Origin: Candidatus Thiodiazotropha sp. (ex Myrtea sp. 'scaly one' KF741663)
GTDB lineage: Bacteria > Pseudomonadota > Gammaproteobacteria > Chromatiales > Chromatiaceae
Assembly: GCA_025655555.1 (NCBI GenBank)
Contig: JAHXIQ010000003.1
Span: forward strand, 372,001-436,000
Direction of reading: 5' to 3'
DNA length: 64,000 nt
Under the pieces are notes generated by a model that was not told where the DNA came from, searched no databases, and saw only the letters and a program-made list of their open reading frames with translations. The position numbers and the translations under genes were made by a program. Positions 48,025 to 56,909 of this stretch are shown one piece after another. The stretch's first letter is position 1. The number at the start of each line of letters is the position of its first letter.

Positions 48025-48732
48025 ATGAAAAATCAGTACCAATCAAAAACTTCCGCAGAAGATAGTGTTGACGATTTGGCTGAGCAAATCGTCGATGCGG
48101 CCATTCGGTTAGCGGAGAAAAGCTCATGGGAATCGATCCGGTTACACCAGGTCGCACTTGAATTGGGTATAGAGCTTGTGGACGTGCAGCGCTATTACAA
48201 TCAGAAGGATGATTTGGTGGAGGCATGGTACGACCGGGCCGACCATGCCATGCTGGCCGACGCTGCTCTTCCGGATTATCAGTGGATCTCTCCACGCGAA
48301 CGCATTCATCGGTCAATCATGTGCTGGTTGATGTCGATGCACAGTCATCGTCGCGTCAGCAGGGATATGCTGATGTACAAATTCGAGCTGGGTCATGTAC
48401 ATCTGCAGGTGCTGGGCCTCTTGAGGATCAGCCGTACGGTTCAGTGGATACTGGAGTCTGCCCACCGAGATGCAGTCCATCTGCAACGGGTCACCGAAGA
48501 GACAGTGTTGACCGGCATCTATCTTGCCAGTTTTGCTCATTGGCTGTTTGATGACTCGAATGAGTCAGAAAATACCCGCCGGTTTCTCGATAACTTGTTG
48601 CGTCGTGCTGAATCACTGGCACGACTAATAGAACCAATAAGTGGAGGAGGGTGTGGGCTATCTGTCCGAGCACAGAAACATAAACAGGCAGAACCCCGGC
48701 ACAGTGTTGAGGACTCAGTCCCACAGGGGTAG
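48025..48732 (+). CDS. TetR family transcriptional regulator
   Basis: A 235-residue regulator. The N-terminal helix-turn-helix is EQIVDAAIRLAEKSSWESIR followed by LHQVALELGIELVDVQRYYN (TetR-type recognition helix with YY). The ligand-binding part is unique to subfamily. The ATG at 48025 is chosen; an upstream frame start at 47953 would overlap the previous gene. A polar tail of about 30 residues ends the protein. Next gene starts 15 bp later. Confidence 0.88.
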   Translation: MKNQYQSKTSAEDSVDDLAEQIVDAAIRLAEKSSWESIRLHQVALELGIELVDVQRYYNQKDDLVEAWYDRADHAMLADAALPDYQWISPRERIHRSIMCWLMSMHSHRRVSRDMLMYKFELGHVHLQVLGLLRISRTVQWILESAHRDAVHLQRVTEETVLTGIYLASFAHWLFDDSNESENTRRFLDNLLRRAESLARLIEPISGGGCGLSVRAQKHKQAEPRHSVEDSVPQG

Positions 48733-48747
48733 ACAGGACACGCATCG

Positions 48748-49782
48748 ATGGACACAGTCACTCATGTCCTGTTCGGTGCAGTCTGTGCCGCAGCGGTCAC
48801 AGGGAAAGCGTCTCTCCCCGTAAAAGATTTACGTCTGCGTATGGCAGTCACTGGGATTGCAGCGGCTTTCCCGGATATCGATTACCTCAGTTTCTGGATA
48901 GATCCTCTGGTGTTCCTGGCAGACTGGCATCGTACTGCAACCCATTCTGTATTGATCATGCCTTTCTGGGCTGTGATGTTGGGATCGTTGTGGATGCTAT
49001 CCCGTTCTGCAAGGCAACACTGGCTCAGTGTCTATACACTTTGTGGACTCGGAATCTTATCCCACATATTGTTAGATCTGTTGACGGTGTTCGGTATCCG
49101 AATCTTTTATCCGTTGTCGGATAGGCTCTACAGCTTCGGCACGACCTTTGTTATCGATGCGATAGTCACCACGATACTCGCACTGACACTGGCTTTCTTT
49201 CTTCGACATCCCAGGTTCAAGTATGCCTTGAGTGGTTTATTACTGCTCTCGATCTATTTGGGAACTCAATGGATTCTCAAAGTGCAGGCTCATGCAATCA
49301 CTGCCGAGCAGTCAGCTGAGTCATCCGATCTTCATGTGCTGCCGCAGCCTCTCTCACCCTTCTACTGGCAATTGATAAGGCGGTCGGGCAATGAGTATCA
49401 GGTTGCCTACCTTAGTCTGCTATCCGATGAAGAGGCCGTCGTCACAAGCTACCGGGGGGTACATGCACTGGATTGGCAGCATAAAAGCCTGCTGGGTAGT
49501 CGTGACGATTTGATGCCGCTGATACAAGAGGCCTGGATGCAACCACAGTTCTTGAAATTCAGGGAGTTTGCCAGGTTTCCCGTGTTCTATCGTCTGGATG
49601 AAGGGAAGGGCGAAACCTGCGTATGGTTTACGGATCTACGCTACACGCTGCCCTATCTGACGCCCGCCTTTCGCTATGGCATGTGTCGCGAGCCGGGAAA
49701 AGCATGGGTGCTTTACCGATTGAAACGCTTTACCCACAACGAACGGCAGCCATTATCTGTCTCAGGTTCGTTTTCGAACTGA
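48748..49782 (+). CDS. YdjM/DUF457-type membrane-bound metal-dependent hydrolase
   Basis: A 344-residue polytopic protein. The N-terminal hallmark DTVTHVLFGAVCAA and FPDIDYL and WHRTATHSVLIMPF provide the conserved His and Asp residues of the family, followed by several helices (LGILSHILLDLLTVFGIRIF with a further His/Asp set). The C-terminal 150 residues form a soluble extension. Enzymatic activity of the family is presumed, not proven. Probably co-transcribed with the TetR gene. Confidence 0.87.
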   Translation: MDTVTHVLFGAVCAAAVTGKASLPVKDLRLRMAVTGIAAAFPDIDYLSFWIDPLVFLADWHRTATHSVLIMPFWAVMLGSLWMLSRSARQHWLSVYTLCGLGILSHILLDLLTVFGIRIFYPLSDRLYSFGTTFVIDAIVTTILALTLAFFLRHPRFKYALSGLLLLSIYLGTQWILKVQAHAITAEQSAESSDLHVLPQPLSPFYWQLIRRSGNEYQVAYLSLLSDEEAVVTSYRGVHALDWQHKSLLGSRDDLMPLIQEAWMQPQFLKFREFARFPVFYRLDEGKGETCVWFTDLRYTLPYLTPAFRYGMCREPGKAWVLYRLKRFTHNERQPLSVSGSFSN

Positions 49783-49890
49783 GATATCCCCTACTTACGG
49801 TACTGTTTATAGGTGAAACAAGCACTGTGAATATGAGTCCAACCTAGATGGAGACATGTACGAACCGGATCTTATAAAAGGGGGTTAACC

Positions 49891-50688
49891 ATGAATCATA
49901 TCGTCATGCATCATTATGATGCTCGTCCCGTGACCATTGCAGAAATCCGGGTTATCGGTATGGAATATCCATGGAAATGGCTGTCTGCAGGCTGGGAGGA
50001 TATCAAAGCCGCGCCAGCCAGCAGCCTTGGTTATGGTCTGGCCCTGACACTCATCAGCTATCTCGTGACACTTTCTGTGATGGCCAGCGGTATGTTCTTC
50101 CTCTTTCCGCTATTACTGGCAGGCTTTTTTCTGGTAGCGCCACTACTGGCTATCGGCTTGTATGAAATCAGCCGTCAACTGGAAGCGGGAGAAAGACTTT
50201 CGCTGCGCACAGCACTGCATTCATTTAAGCGCAATAACTTCAATATCCTCAACATGGGCATAGTCTTGGTGGCTGCGCTTGTTGCCTGGGTGACTGTGAC
50301 CCTGCCCGTCGTTGTCCTGACTTTTACCGGGATAACGCCTGCCACTTGGCAAGGCTTTCTGACTGCATTATTCGGTACCTGGGATGGCTTACAGCTATTG
50401 GTGCTAGGTATAACCTGTGGATCGGCAATTGCGTTCGGCATCTTTAGTATGAGTGCGGTGGCGATTCCTATGCTGCTGGATCGCAGCATCAATGTATTTG
50501 ATGCGATCCAGGCCAGTTGGAATGCTGTTTTCTACAATCTTCTGCCGATGCTCCTCTGGGCAGCTATTCTGGTTGCCATCATCGTCGCAGGATTCATGAC
50601 ACTCTACGTCGGCCTGGTGATTGGATTTCCACTCGCCGCCCATGCGACTTGGCATGCCTACCGGGATTTGGTTGAAAAGTCTGAATAA
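49891..50688 (+). CDS. DUF2189-type polytopic membrane protein
   Basis: A 265-residue protein with about six hydrophobic helices. It begins with a soluble segment and WLSAGWEDIKAAPASSLGYG, characteristic of the DUF2189 family, then FLVAPLLAIGLYEISRQLEA. Relatives often lie near cytochrome oxidase genes, as here at a distance of several kilobases. AAAGGGGG precedes the ATG. Function unknown. Confidence 0.85.
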   Translation: MNHIVMHHYDARPVTIAEIRVIGMEYPWKWLSAGWEDIKAAPASSLGYGLALTLISYLVTLSVMASGMFFLFPLLLAGFFLVAPLLAIGLYEISRQLEAGERLSLRTALHSFKRNNFNILNMGIVLVAALVAWVTVTLPVVVLTFTGITPATWQGFLTALFGTWDGLQLLVLGITCGSAIAFGIFSMSAVAIPMLLDRSINVFDAIQASWNAVFYNLLPMLLWAAILVAIIVAGFMTLYVGLVIGFPLAAHATWHAYRDLVEKSE

Positions 50689-51183
50689 AATCTAAAAAAC
50701 AAGTCTGAAACTGCCTTCCTGAAAGAAGCGCTACCGCTTCTGATGGGGAGGTAGGTCTGCTTATCCATCTCTTTTACCACCCAAAAATGGCATTGCAGAT
50801 AGTCTGTCGAAATTTTTTACGGCATATGGATGATTTTGTTCATATTTTCCAAGTTTGTGTCGGATTAGTTTACATTTTAGACAGATTCAAAATCTCATAA
50901 TTTTATAAATTACTGTAAATCATGAAAAAAATACTAAAGGCTTACATCTTGCATGGTATTTAGCTGATAAGCCTTAGTCTTATGCTTCTTCGTGGTTTGG
51001 ATAGTGAGTAGCGCATGGCTCGGGCTGAATTCAGATCAGTTTGATGGAAAGAACTACATAAAGATTGGGGAATTGTTTTACTGAGAAGATATTCGATTTG
51101 TCACGGATGTGTCTCTTTAAACCATAGGTTCCCGGTGAGGTTCGACCCTGATGCAGATCAACGATATAGGGAGGAAGAGGGTC
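50689..51183. other. Non-coding leader region before the PEP-CTERM gene
   Basis: No gene. It contains a small hairpin AGAAGCG/CGCTTCT near 50723, an AT-rich stretch (50800-50940), the candidate sigma-54 promoter and then about 220 bp of transcribed leader. I compared it with cyclic di-GMP riboswitch motifs and found no match. Confidence 0.6.
50939..50952 (+). promoter_or_regulatory. Candidate sigma-54 promoter (GG-N10-GC)
   Basis: AAGGCTTACATCTTGCA has the invariant GG at -24, exactly 10 bases, and TTGC at -12. PEP-CTERM genes in several proteobacteria are controlled by the PrsK/PrsR system with sigma-54, which supports the reading; the middle positions match consensus poorly. Confidence 0.4.
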
Positions 51184-52824
51184 ATGAAACGGGGCAATTT
51201 GTACAGTGGTTTGGGGGTCCTGCTCACCACATTGTTATTTCCTCTCTCAAGCCAGGGGGCTCTTTATGAGTCACAGCTAGACTTCGAGTCCAACGATCAG
51301 AGTATGTGGAAGGCAGGTGATGCCTGGCAGCTCAATTGGCGTCAGGATATTCCGCTCTACGACTGGGATTACTCATTCGAGTCACCCAAGTCTGTCGGGC
51401 TGCCGCAGTTGATTCCATTTGCGCCACCCTTGCCGCAGTTTTCAGTCTACGGGCACACGGATGGAAATTTCGGTCTTTCACCTTATGTGAACATCGACTC
51501 GGGTTCTGTCGATGCCAATTATAATCTCAACGTCTCTATTGAGACGCCGGACGCTTATAGCGTCAGCCCGGGTGAATCCTTCACCATCTCTACAGGATAC
51601 TCATCACTGGGCACCGGAAGTTTTACAACTAACTTTCCTGAAATAAAAGCAGGTGTCGATATTCTTTTCGAAACCCACGCCAGTGCGGGAGTGAATCTTT
51701 TCGGCGGTTATCGCTGTGGGGTTTTGAATGCGGGATCGTGTTGGCATAGCAATCCGACTGACACGTGGGAATTTGTGGGTTTGACGGTGGACCCTGACGA
51801 CGGGATTGCCGCCAATGCACTGGGTATCCCCATCGGCCCCTTTGATGCGGGCCTGATATACGATGATGAGGGACGTATTCCCGGCCTTCAGTTTCACAAT
51901 GACACCATCTCTATTCTTGGCCTGACCGAGGTTGATCTGCTGGAAGAGTGGTCACTCGGCGGTTATGCCGATATCTCCCTGAATGTGCCGGATATCGATA
52001 CTACTGGTGAAGAGGCTACCGGGTTTACCTCAGAAGGTGAGGATGACCTTTTCCGCTTCTCTGTCGATGCGGATAAGATCGCCCTGGATATCGTAGACAA
52101 GGTGATTCAGGCTGCCATCGCAGCGGGTACTGCTGGCGCCGGATCCGGTGCACTGGCGATTGATTTTCCCGACCTGGAATGCTCCAGCAATCTTGAGCCC
52201 ATCATTGGTGAGACGCTGGCTTCTCTGATTCCGATTGAGCTTAGCTATAACATTCTCGATATCGAACCGTTTCTTGATATCGACGTGCATCAGGAGTTCG
52301 CATTCACACCGAATGATCTGATGGTCAGTTTCGATCTGGGTAACGGCACTATCACTGATCCCATTCGGGTGGGTGAAGAGTTGACCCTGACCATGCTGGA
52401 CAGTGCGTTTGAGATCACGCCGATCTTTTCACTGCCTGATACATTGTTCAGCAATCTTACCGAGCTGATGATAGATCTGGGCTTGGATGTCACACTGCTC
52501 GATTTTGGTCTTGATTTCACAGGTATCCTGGGGCTTATCCCTGGTATCGATCCCGATCCGCTGTTCCATGAAGATCTGACCCTCAATGAAATTCTGACTG
52601 CGATGAATATCCCGACCGGGTGGATGAACCCGGATATCTTCAATCAGCAGTTTGCTTTCAACTTCGATCCGATTGAGCTTGGGCCCATTGAGATAGCACC
52701 CTACATTGGAGGCGGTGGTGGCAACAATTCAGTTCCGGAGCCAAATGCATTAGCATTGCTCGGCATCGGGATAATTCTCCTGATATTTGTTCTTGGAAGA
52801 GGACGAAAGAACCCAGACGCTTAA
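51184..52824 (+). CDS. PEP-CTERM sorting domain-containing surface protein
   Basis: A 546-residue secreted protein. N-terminal signal peptide (LYSGLGVLLTTLLFPLSSQG), a large beta-rich, Asp/Gly/Ser-rich body, and a C-terminal sorting signal: VPEPNALALLGIG, hydrophobic helix, then RGRKNPDA. Exosortase should cleave at PEP during export. The body is rich in ExxPxD-like repeats and has no catalytic motif; a matrix or envelope role with exopolysaccharide is inferred. GAGGAAGAGG precedes the ATG at 51184; an ATG 33 bp upstream is a less likely start. A terminator follows. Confidence 0.9.
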   Translation: MKRGNLYSGLGVLLTTLLFPLSSQGALYESQLDFESNDQSMWKAGDAWQLNWRQDIPLYDWDYSFESPKSVGLPQLIPFAPPLPQFSVYGHTDGNFGLSPYVNIDSGSVDANYNLNVSIETPDAYSVSPGESFTISTGYSSLGTGSFTTNFPEIKAGVDILFETHASAGVNLFGGYRCGVLNAGSCWHSNPTDTWEFVGLTVDPDDGIAANALGIPIGPFDAGLIYDDEGRIPGLQFHNDTISILGLTEVDLLEEWSLGGYADISLNVPDIDTTGEEATGFTSEGEDDLFRFSVDADKIALDIVDKVIQAAIAAGTAGAGSGALAIDFPDLECSSNLEPIIGETLASLIPIELSYNILDIEPFLDIDVHQEFAFTPNDLMVSFDLGNGTITDPIRVGEELTLTMLDSAFEITPIFSLPDTLFSNLTELMIDLGLDVTLLDFGLDFTGILGLIPGIDPDPLFHEDLTLNEILTAMNIPTGWMNPDIFNQQFAFNFDPIELGPIEIAPYIGGGGGNNSVPEPNALALLGIGIILLIFVLGRGRKNPDA

Positions 52825-52858
52825 GCTCACTCACCAGGCTTAGGTTGAATTAATGCTC

Positions 52859-52888
52859 AAGAGGAGGGGGATATCAGTCCCCCTCTTT
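52859..52888 (+). terminator. Rho-independent terminator after the PEP-CTERM gene
   Basis: AAGAGG..GGGGG pairs with CCCCCTCTT around ATATCAGT with a small bulge, followed by TTT. Confidence 0.7.
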
Positions 52889-52893
52889 GCTAT

Positions 52894-53418
52894 ATGAGGT
52901 CCGTGTTGATATTACATACCCTGGCCGGGAACCATTTTCCAAACCTTTTGATGATCTTGACTCTGGTTTGTTATAGCGGGAGTGTTTTCGCACTCCCCAT
53001 TGTGAATTCACCAGGAACATCTCAGGATCAGATCTTCGATAATACAATCGAACAGATCCAGGCTGAAGGTCTGAGACAAGCCCTCTCGATCAATAAGGAA
53101 CTCTCGCTGCAAGTGTCCGCCATTGCCCGTCAGAGCAAACAGACACGTGCGATGCTTGACGAGAGGTATAAAAAGCAAATAGCAGAACTCAAACGTGCCA
53201 TTGAAACTTCAAACGAAACGGGGTTGGCGAACCATCTCTCTCAGATCGAAGAAACCACCCGGGCCATCCAAGCTCTGCACATGCAAAAGTGGCAGAGTTT
53301 GAAAGCTTTGTTAACGGTAAAACAACAGGCCCGCTATCTGCTCTATCAAGATGCGCTGCAAAGGGAGTTACAACGCCGGGCTATCAAAGGTTTGCAGCCA
53401 GGTGCAAGCGATAAGTAA
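52894..53418 (+). CDS. Exported helical protein, Spy/CpxP-like in layout
   Basis: A 174-residue protein with a hydrophobic export signal (LLMILTLVCYSGSVFALP) and a mature part of long charged helices (LSLQVSAIARQSKQTRAML, QIAELKRAIETSNETGLANH). The stretch WQSLKALLTVKQQARYLLYQ resembles the LTxxQ motif of periplasmic metal or envelope-stress sensors, so such a chaperone-like role is possible. The start just after a terminator is a little uncertain. Confidence 0.65.
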   Translation: MRSVLILHTLAGNHFPNLLMILTLVCYSGSVFALPIVNSPGTSQDQIFDNTIEQIQAEGLRQALSINKELSLQVSAIARQSKQTRAMLDERYKKQIAELKRAIETSNETGLANHLSQIEETTRAIQALHMQKWQSLKALLTVKQQARYLLYQDALQRELQRRAIKGLQPGASDK

Positions 53419-53446
53419 CACCCACTATTTTTCTATTCGAAAAAGT

Positions 53447-53746
53447 TCATGATTTAAATAGATCCTCAGCCGCCTTTTGCAAATCCTCATCCGCTGATTG
53501 TGTTTGTACGGATTTGTGCTCTCCGGTTGGCTCAAAATAGCCACAGAAGTTAGCGCGCTCTTTCTCTATGATCCGTTCGGCTATGGGTTCTTCGCACTGA
53601 TTGGGTCTGCTGGGGGCATACCAACGGCAGTTGCGGCAGACTCGTGTGGGTTTGTTGCAATTGAGACAACTGTTTTCACGCCCGTAGTCACTGCTTTGGA
53701 GTTCAGTGCCGCAGTGCCAGCATTTGCCGATAGTTGTTTCACTCAT
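53447..53746 (-). CDS. Small cysteine-rich zinc-ribbon protein
   Basis: A 99-residue soluble protein with CWHCG, CLNC, CRNC and two further single cysteines (QCEEP, FCGYF), a pattern for two zinc sites. It ends with an acidic helix. It is 15 bp after the SCO1 gene in the ctaA-sco run, so a role in oxidase assembly or stress is suggested by position only. Confidence 0.75.
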   Translation of the reverse strand: MSETTIGKCWHCGTELQSSDYGRENSCLNCNKPTRVCRNCRWYAPSRPNQCEEPIAERIIEKERANFCGYFEPTGEHKSVQTQSADEDLQKAAEDLFKS

Positions 53747-53761
53747 GATTCGCTCTCTTTT

Positions 53762-54433
53762 TTAGTCGACCAGGCTGGTTATAGTCAGGAAGTCGTCTGC
53801 CATGATAGCGGGATCATGGGGTGGGCTGAAGAGGGCGTAATAACGACCCTGTGGGTCAATCAGAATGATAGAAGCGGAGTGATCCATCACGTATCCCATG
53901 GCACTATTCTCTGTCTCCACTTTGCGGTAGAGGATACCCAGGGGCTTTGTCATCGTTTGTAACGCCGCATCATCTCCTCTGATGCCTAGAAAACCGGGAT
54001 CAAAATAGGTTACATACTCTGCCAGTCTCTCTGCCGTGTCACGTTCCGGATCAACTGAGACAAAGCCGATCTGATAGGGAAATTTGCTCTCAGTTTGCTG
54101 CAGGTTAAGATTCATCTCTGCCAACATGGCTAATGTCGATGGGCAGATATCCGGGCAATGCGTGTAGCCAAAACTGAGTAGTGTCCATCGACCTAGAAGC
54201 CGACTGTTATCAAACGTTTTTCCCAGGTGGTCATTGAGAGAGAACGCGGCGAGTGGTCGGAGTTGCGGCAGCAATGTGGCTCGCTTTGTTTCGATGTGAG
54301 CTTGTACGGCAGGCGGCTGGGTGTTGAAAAGAAACCAACTACTGACACCGGCAATCAGTAGGGGAATTAGCAGGATAAGGATGAGAATGCTTTTACGGCT
54401 GTTTTGTGTCAATGGTTTTTGCGTCTCATTCAT
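53762..54433 (-). CDS. SCO1/SenC family copper-chaperone protein
   Basis: Delivers copper to the CuA or reduces cysteines of cytochrome oxidase. One N-terminal helix (SILILILLIPLLIAGVSSWF) anchors a thioredoxin-like domain with the copper motif CPDIC in GYTHCPDICPSTLAML and the distal His in VMDHSASIILIDP. At 223 residues it has normal length. Its start overlaps the end of ctaA by 8 bp. Confidence 0.94.
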   Translation of the reverse strand: MNETQKPLTQNSRKSILILILLIPLLIAGVSSWFLFNTQPPAVQAHIETKRATLLPQLRPLAAFSLNDHLGKTFDNSRLLGRWTLLSFGYTHCPDICPSTLAMLAEMNLNLQQTESKFPYQIGFVSVDPERDTAERLAEYVTYFDPGFLGIRGDDAALQTMTKPLGILYRKVETENSAMGYVMDHSASIILIDPQGRYYALFSPPHDPAIMADDFLTITSLVD

Positions 54434-55448
54434 GGCGTCTCGATATCCAGATCAGTGTCACAAGGGTTGCCAGTAAAAGCGCGGCTCCACCATTGTGCGC
54501 CACCGCGACAGGCAGCGGAAGATGGCCAAGTACATTGGTGATACCCAGCGCGACCTGCATCAATAGAAGCAGACCCAACAACCCTCCCAGTCTGCGTAGA
54601 TGTGTTGTTTCTTTTTTTCTCAATAGCCAGATGGCAAGCAGACCCAGGGTGATCAGTGTCGCCAGGGCGCCGATCCGGTGGGTCATATGGATAGCGGAGC
54701 GGGCATCGTTCTCCAGCACGCCGAATTCGTAGTTGACGCCGAGCCCCCGCCAGATGACAAAGGCCTCTTTAAAATCCATGTCGGGCCACCACTGGCCGTC
54801 ATAGCAAGCCGGGAACTCGCTACATCCCAAAGCGGCGTAGTTGGTACTTGTCCAGCCACCAAGTGTGATCTGAATGATCAATACGAAAAGCGAGAGCAGG
54901 ATGAGGCGTCTGGTTGGCTGGGAGGTGGAGAGGGTATGGAACGAATCAACAGGTCTGAGCCTAAGCGCCAGCAGCCATAGCAGGACGAATGTGGCAAAAC
55001 CACCGAGCAGGTGGGCGGTGACAATAGCGGGTTTGACCAGGAGCGTGACAGTCCACATGCCCAGTGCCGCCTGGAGAATTACCAGCAGAAGCAGGAGTGT
55101 CGGCAGCAGTAAAGGCTGTGCTGTGCTTTTTCGGTTGAGCCAGGCCAGTATTGTCAGTGACAGAATAAAGATACCGAGACTTCCCGCCAGATAGCGGTGG
55201 ATCATCTCTTTCCAGGCCTTTCCCACATGCAGGGGCCGCGAGTAGTCGGCATTGTCTTGTTGTGAAGTGGTTGCTTGCGCAGGTACCACCAGCTCGCCGT
55301 AGCAGCCGGGCCAGTCAGGGCAACCAAGGCCTGCGTCGGAGAGGCGAACATAGGCGCCCACCAACACCACGCTGAATGCCAGCAGACAGGTGAAAATGGC
55401 CAGTCGGTATTGTCGGCTCCTTGAGACTTGCGGATTCGTCAACGGCAT
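54426..55448 (-). CDS. ctaA: Haem A synthase
   Basis: CtaA oxidises haem O to haem A for the aa3 oxidase. About 340 residues with eight hydrophobic helices. Key histidine/cysteine regions: RLSDAGLGCPDWPGCYGE, MIHRYLAGSLGIFIL, GGWTSTNYAALGCSEFPACYDGQ and HMTHRIGALATLI. The ATG at 55448 starts the normal N-terminus; the longer frame to 55556 is rejected. Followed by sco and the Cys-rich gene. Confidence 0.94.
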   Translation of the reverse strand: MPLTNPQVSRSRQYRLAIFTCLLAFSVVLVGAYVRLSDAGLGCPDWPGCYGELVVPAQATTSQQDNADYSRPLHVGKAWKEMIHRYLAGSLGIFILSLTILAWLNRKSTAQPLLLPTLLLLLVILQAALGMWTVTLLVKPAIVTAHLLGGFATFVLLWLLALRLRPVDSFHTLSTSQPTRRLILLSLFVLIIQITLGGWTSTNYAALGCSEFPACYDGQWWPDMDFKEAFVIWRGLGVNYEFGVLENDARSAIHMTHRIGALATLITLGLLAIWLLRKKETTHLRRLGGLLGLLLLMQVALGITNVLGHLPLPVAVAHNGGAALLLATLVTLIWISRRHE

Positions 55449-55577
55449 GGGAGGCTCTGGGCTAAAGCATTCATCCAGTGGCAGATTGCAAAGCTGGTAA
55501 ACATAACGACATAAGATGAAGGATGATGTCCCTTGGTGCAACTCGAAGAATCCCATATCAGCTTTAATGAAATAACA

Positions 55578-56909
55578 ATGGCGCAGCAGGGTTTATGTCG
55601 CCGCTGGTTGCAGCTGGGGGTGTTGTCTCTCGGATTGGCGGGCCTGTTTGCCCTATTACTGGTGCTTTCCAGGACACCCGGCAGTGAGGCATTCTTTCCC
55701 TGGGTCGACTTTTTTCGTACGGCACTGGTCGTACATGTGGATCAGTCTGTGCTGATCTGGTTTCTCTCCATGACAGGCCTGGTCTGGAGTCTCTTGATTC
55801 CACCTTCGCAACGGCGGTTGCTGTGGCAGCGCATTGCCTTTGTCATGGCGCTCTCAGGTACCTTGGGTATCGCACTTTCGGCCTTTTTCGGTGAAGGCGC
55901 GCCTTTGATGAATAATTATGTGCCGGTGCTTCAGCGGCCACTCTTCTTTTATGCACTGGGACTGTTTGGTCTGGGCATTGCCATTCAAGCGTTGCTGGTG
56001 TTCAGCATCACCCGCCGGGGCTTCCAATTGACGGGACGAATACGCCTGCCGGCATTGGCTGCACTGACGCTTTCCGTTGCCGTGGTCATGTCGATCGCTG
56101 CGCTTGCTACCGCCTGGCTGCAGATGCCTGAAGGCGTGGAGGGGCAGGGTTTCTATGAATACCTGTTCTGGGGTGGCGGGCATACCCTGCAGTTTGCTTA
56201 TACGCAATTAATTATGCTGGCCTGGCTGTTACTCGCGTTTTACAGTGGCGTACGTATACCTCTGGATGGACGCTGGTTTGTCTGGCTGTTGCTGTTGGGT
56301 GTGGCACCTGTACTGTTGGTGCCGCTGGTCTATGGGATGTATGAGACGGTCACGCTGGATTCACGCACAGCCTTTACCCGCCTGATGCAATATGGTGGTG
56401 GGTTGGCCGTCATTCCTGTTGGACTCGTGCTGACCTGGGGACTTTTCAAATCATCCGGCCCCGATGCCATTGGTCGTCCATTGCGTCGCTCACTCTGGAT
56501 GTCCCTGTTGCTTTTCTTTGCCGGTGGTTTTATCGCGATGTTTATTTCCGGTGTCAACACCATCATTCCAGCGCATTACCACGGATCGATTGTCGGTGTG
56601 ACTCTGGCTCTCATGGGGCTTGCCTATCTGCTACTGCCCAAACTCGGTTATGCACCAGTGCGTGGGCGCTTGGCTGATCTGCAACCTTGGATTTATGGCT
56701 ATGGACAACTTATCCATATTTCCGCTTTGGCTGTCTCCGGTGCGATGGGTATACAGCGCAAAACAGCAGGCGCCGCACAGGGACTCGATTCGATCTCAGC
56801 CAAAGTGACTATGGGTGTGATGGGTCTGGGAGGATTGCTTGCAGTCGTCGGTGGAATACTATTTGTCTGGATCATGCTGCAGGCGTTCAGACAAGGCAGC
56901 CGGCCCTAG
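55578..56909 (+). CDS. Stand-alone haem-copper oxidase subunit I-like membrane protein
   Basis: A 443-residue protein with about twelve helices. Histidines sit where haem-copper oxidases have their ligands: HVDQSVLIWFLS, YLFWGGGHTLQFAYTQL, PAHYHGSIVGVTL and GYGQLIHISALAV, followed by GAMGIQRK as in GMPRR of CoxA. It is shorter than CoxA, lacks the GHPEVY motif and has no subunit II next to it. It may be an oxidase paralogue or an assembly/sensor protein. ATG 55578 is preferred; a GTG at 55533 is the alternative. Divergent from ctaA, 130 bp away. Confidence 0.75.
   Translation: MAQQGLCRRWLQLGVLSLGLAGLFALLLVLSRTPGSEAFFPWVDFFRTALVVHVDQSVLIWFLSMTGLVWSLLIPPSQRRLLWQRIAFVMALSGTLGIALSAFFGEGAPLMNNYVPVLQRPLFFYALGLFGLGIAIQALLVFSITRRGFQLTGRIRLPALAALTLSVAVVMSIAALATAWLQMPEGVEGQGFYEYLFWGGGHTLQFAYTQLIMLAWLLLAFYSGVRIPLDGRWFVWLLLLGVAPVLLVPLVYGMYETVTLDSRTAFTRLMQYGGGLAVIPVGLVLTWGLFKSSGPDAIGRPLRRSLWMSLLLFFAGGFIAMFISGVNTIIPAHYHGSIVGVTLALMGLAYLLLPKLGYAPVRGRLADLQPWIYGYGQLIHISALAVSGAMGIQRKTAGAAQGLDSISAKVTMGVMGLGGLLAVVGGILFVWIMLQAFRQGSRP

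Noticed and set aside
50689..51183. Cyclic di-GMP riboswitch before the PEP-CTERM gene.
   Set aside because: The conserved GEMM core and tetraloop-receptor motifs are not found.
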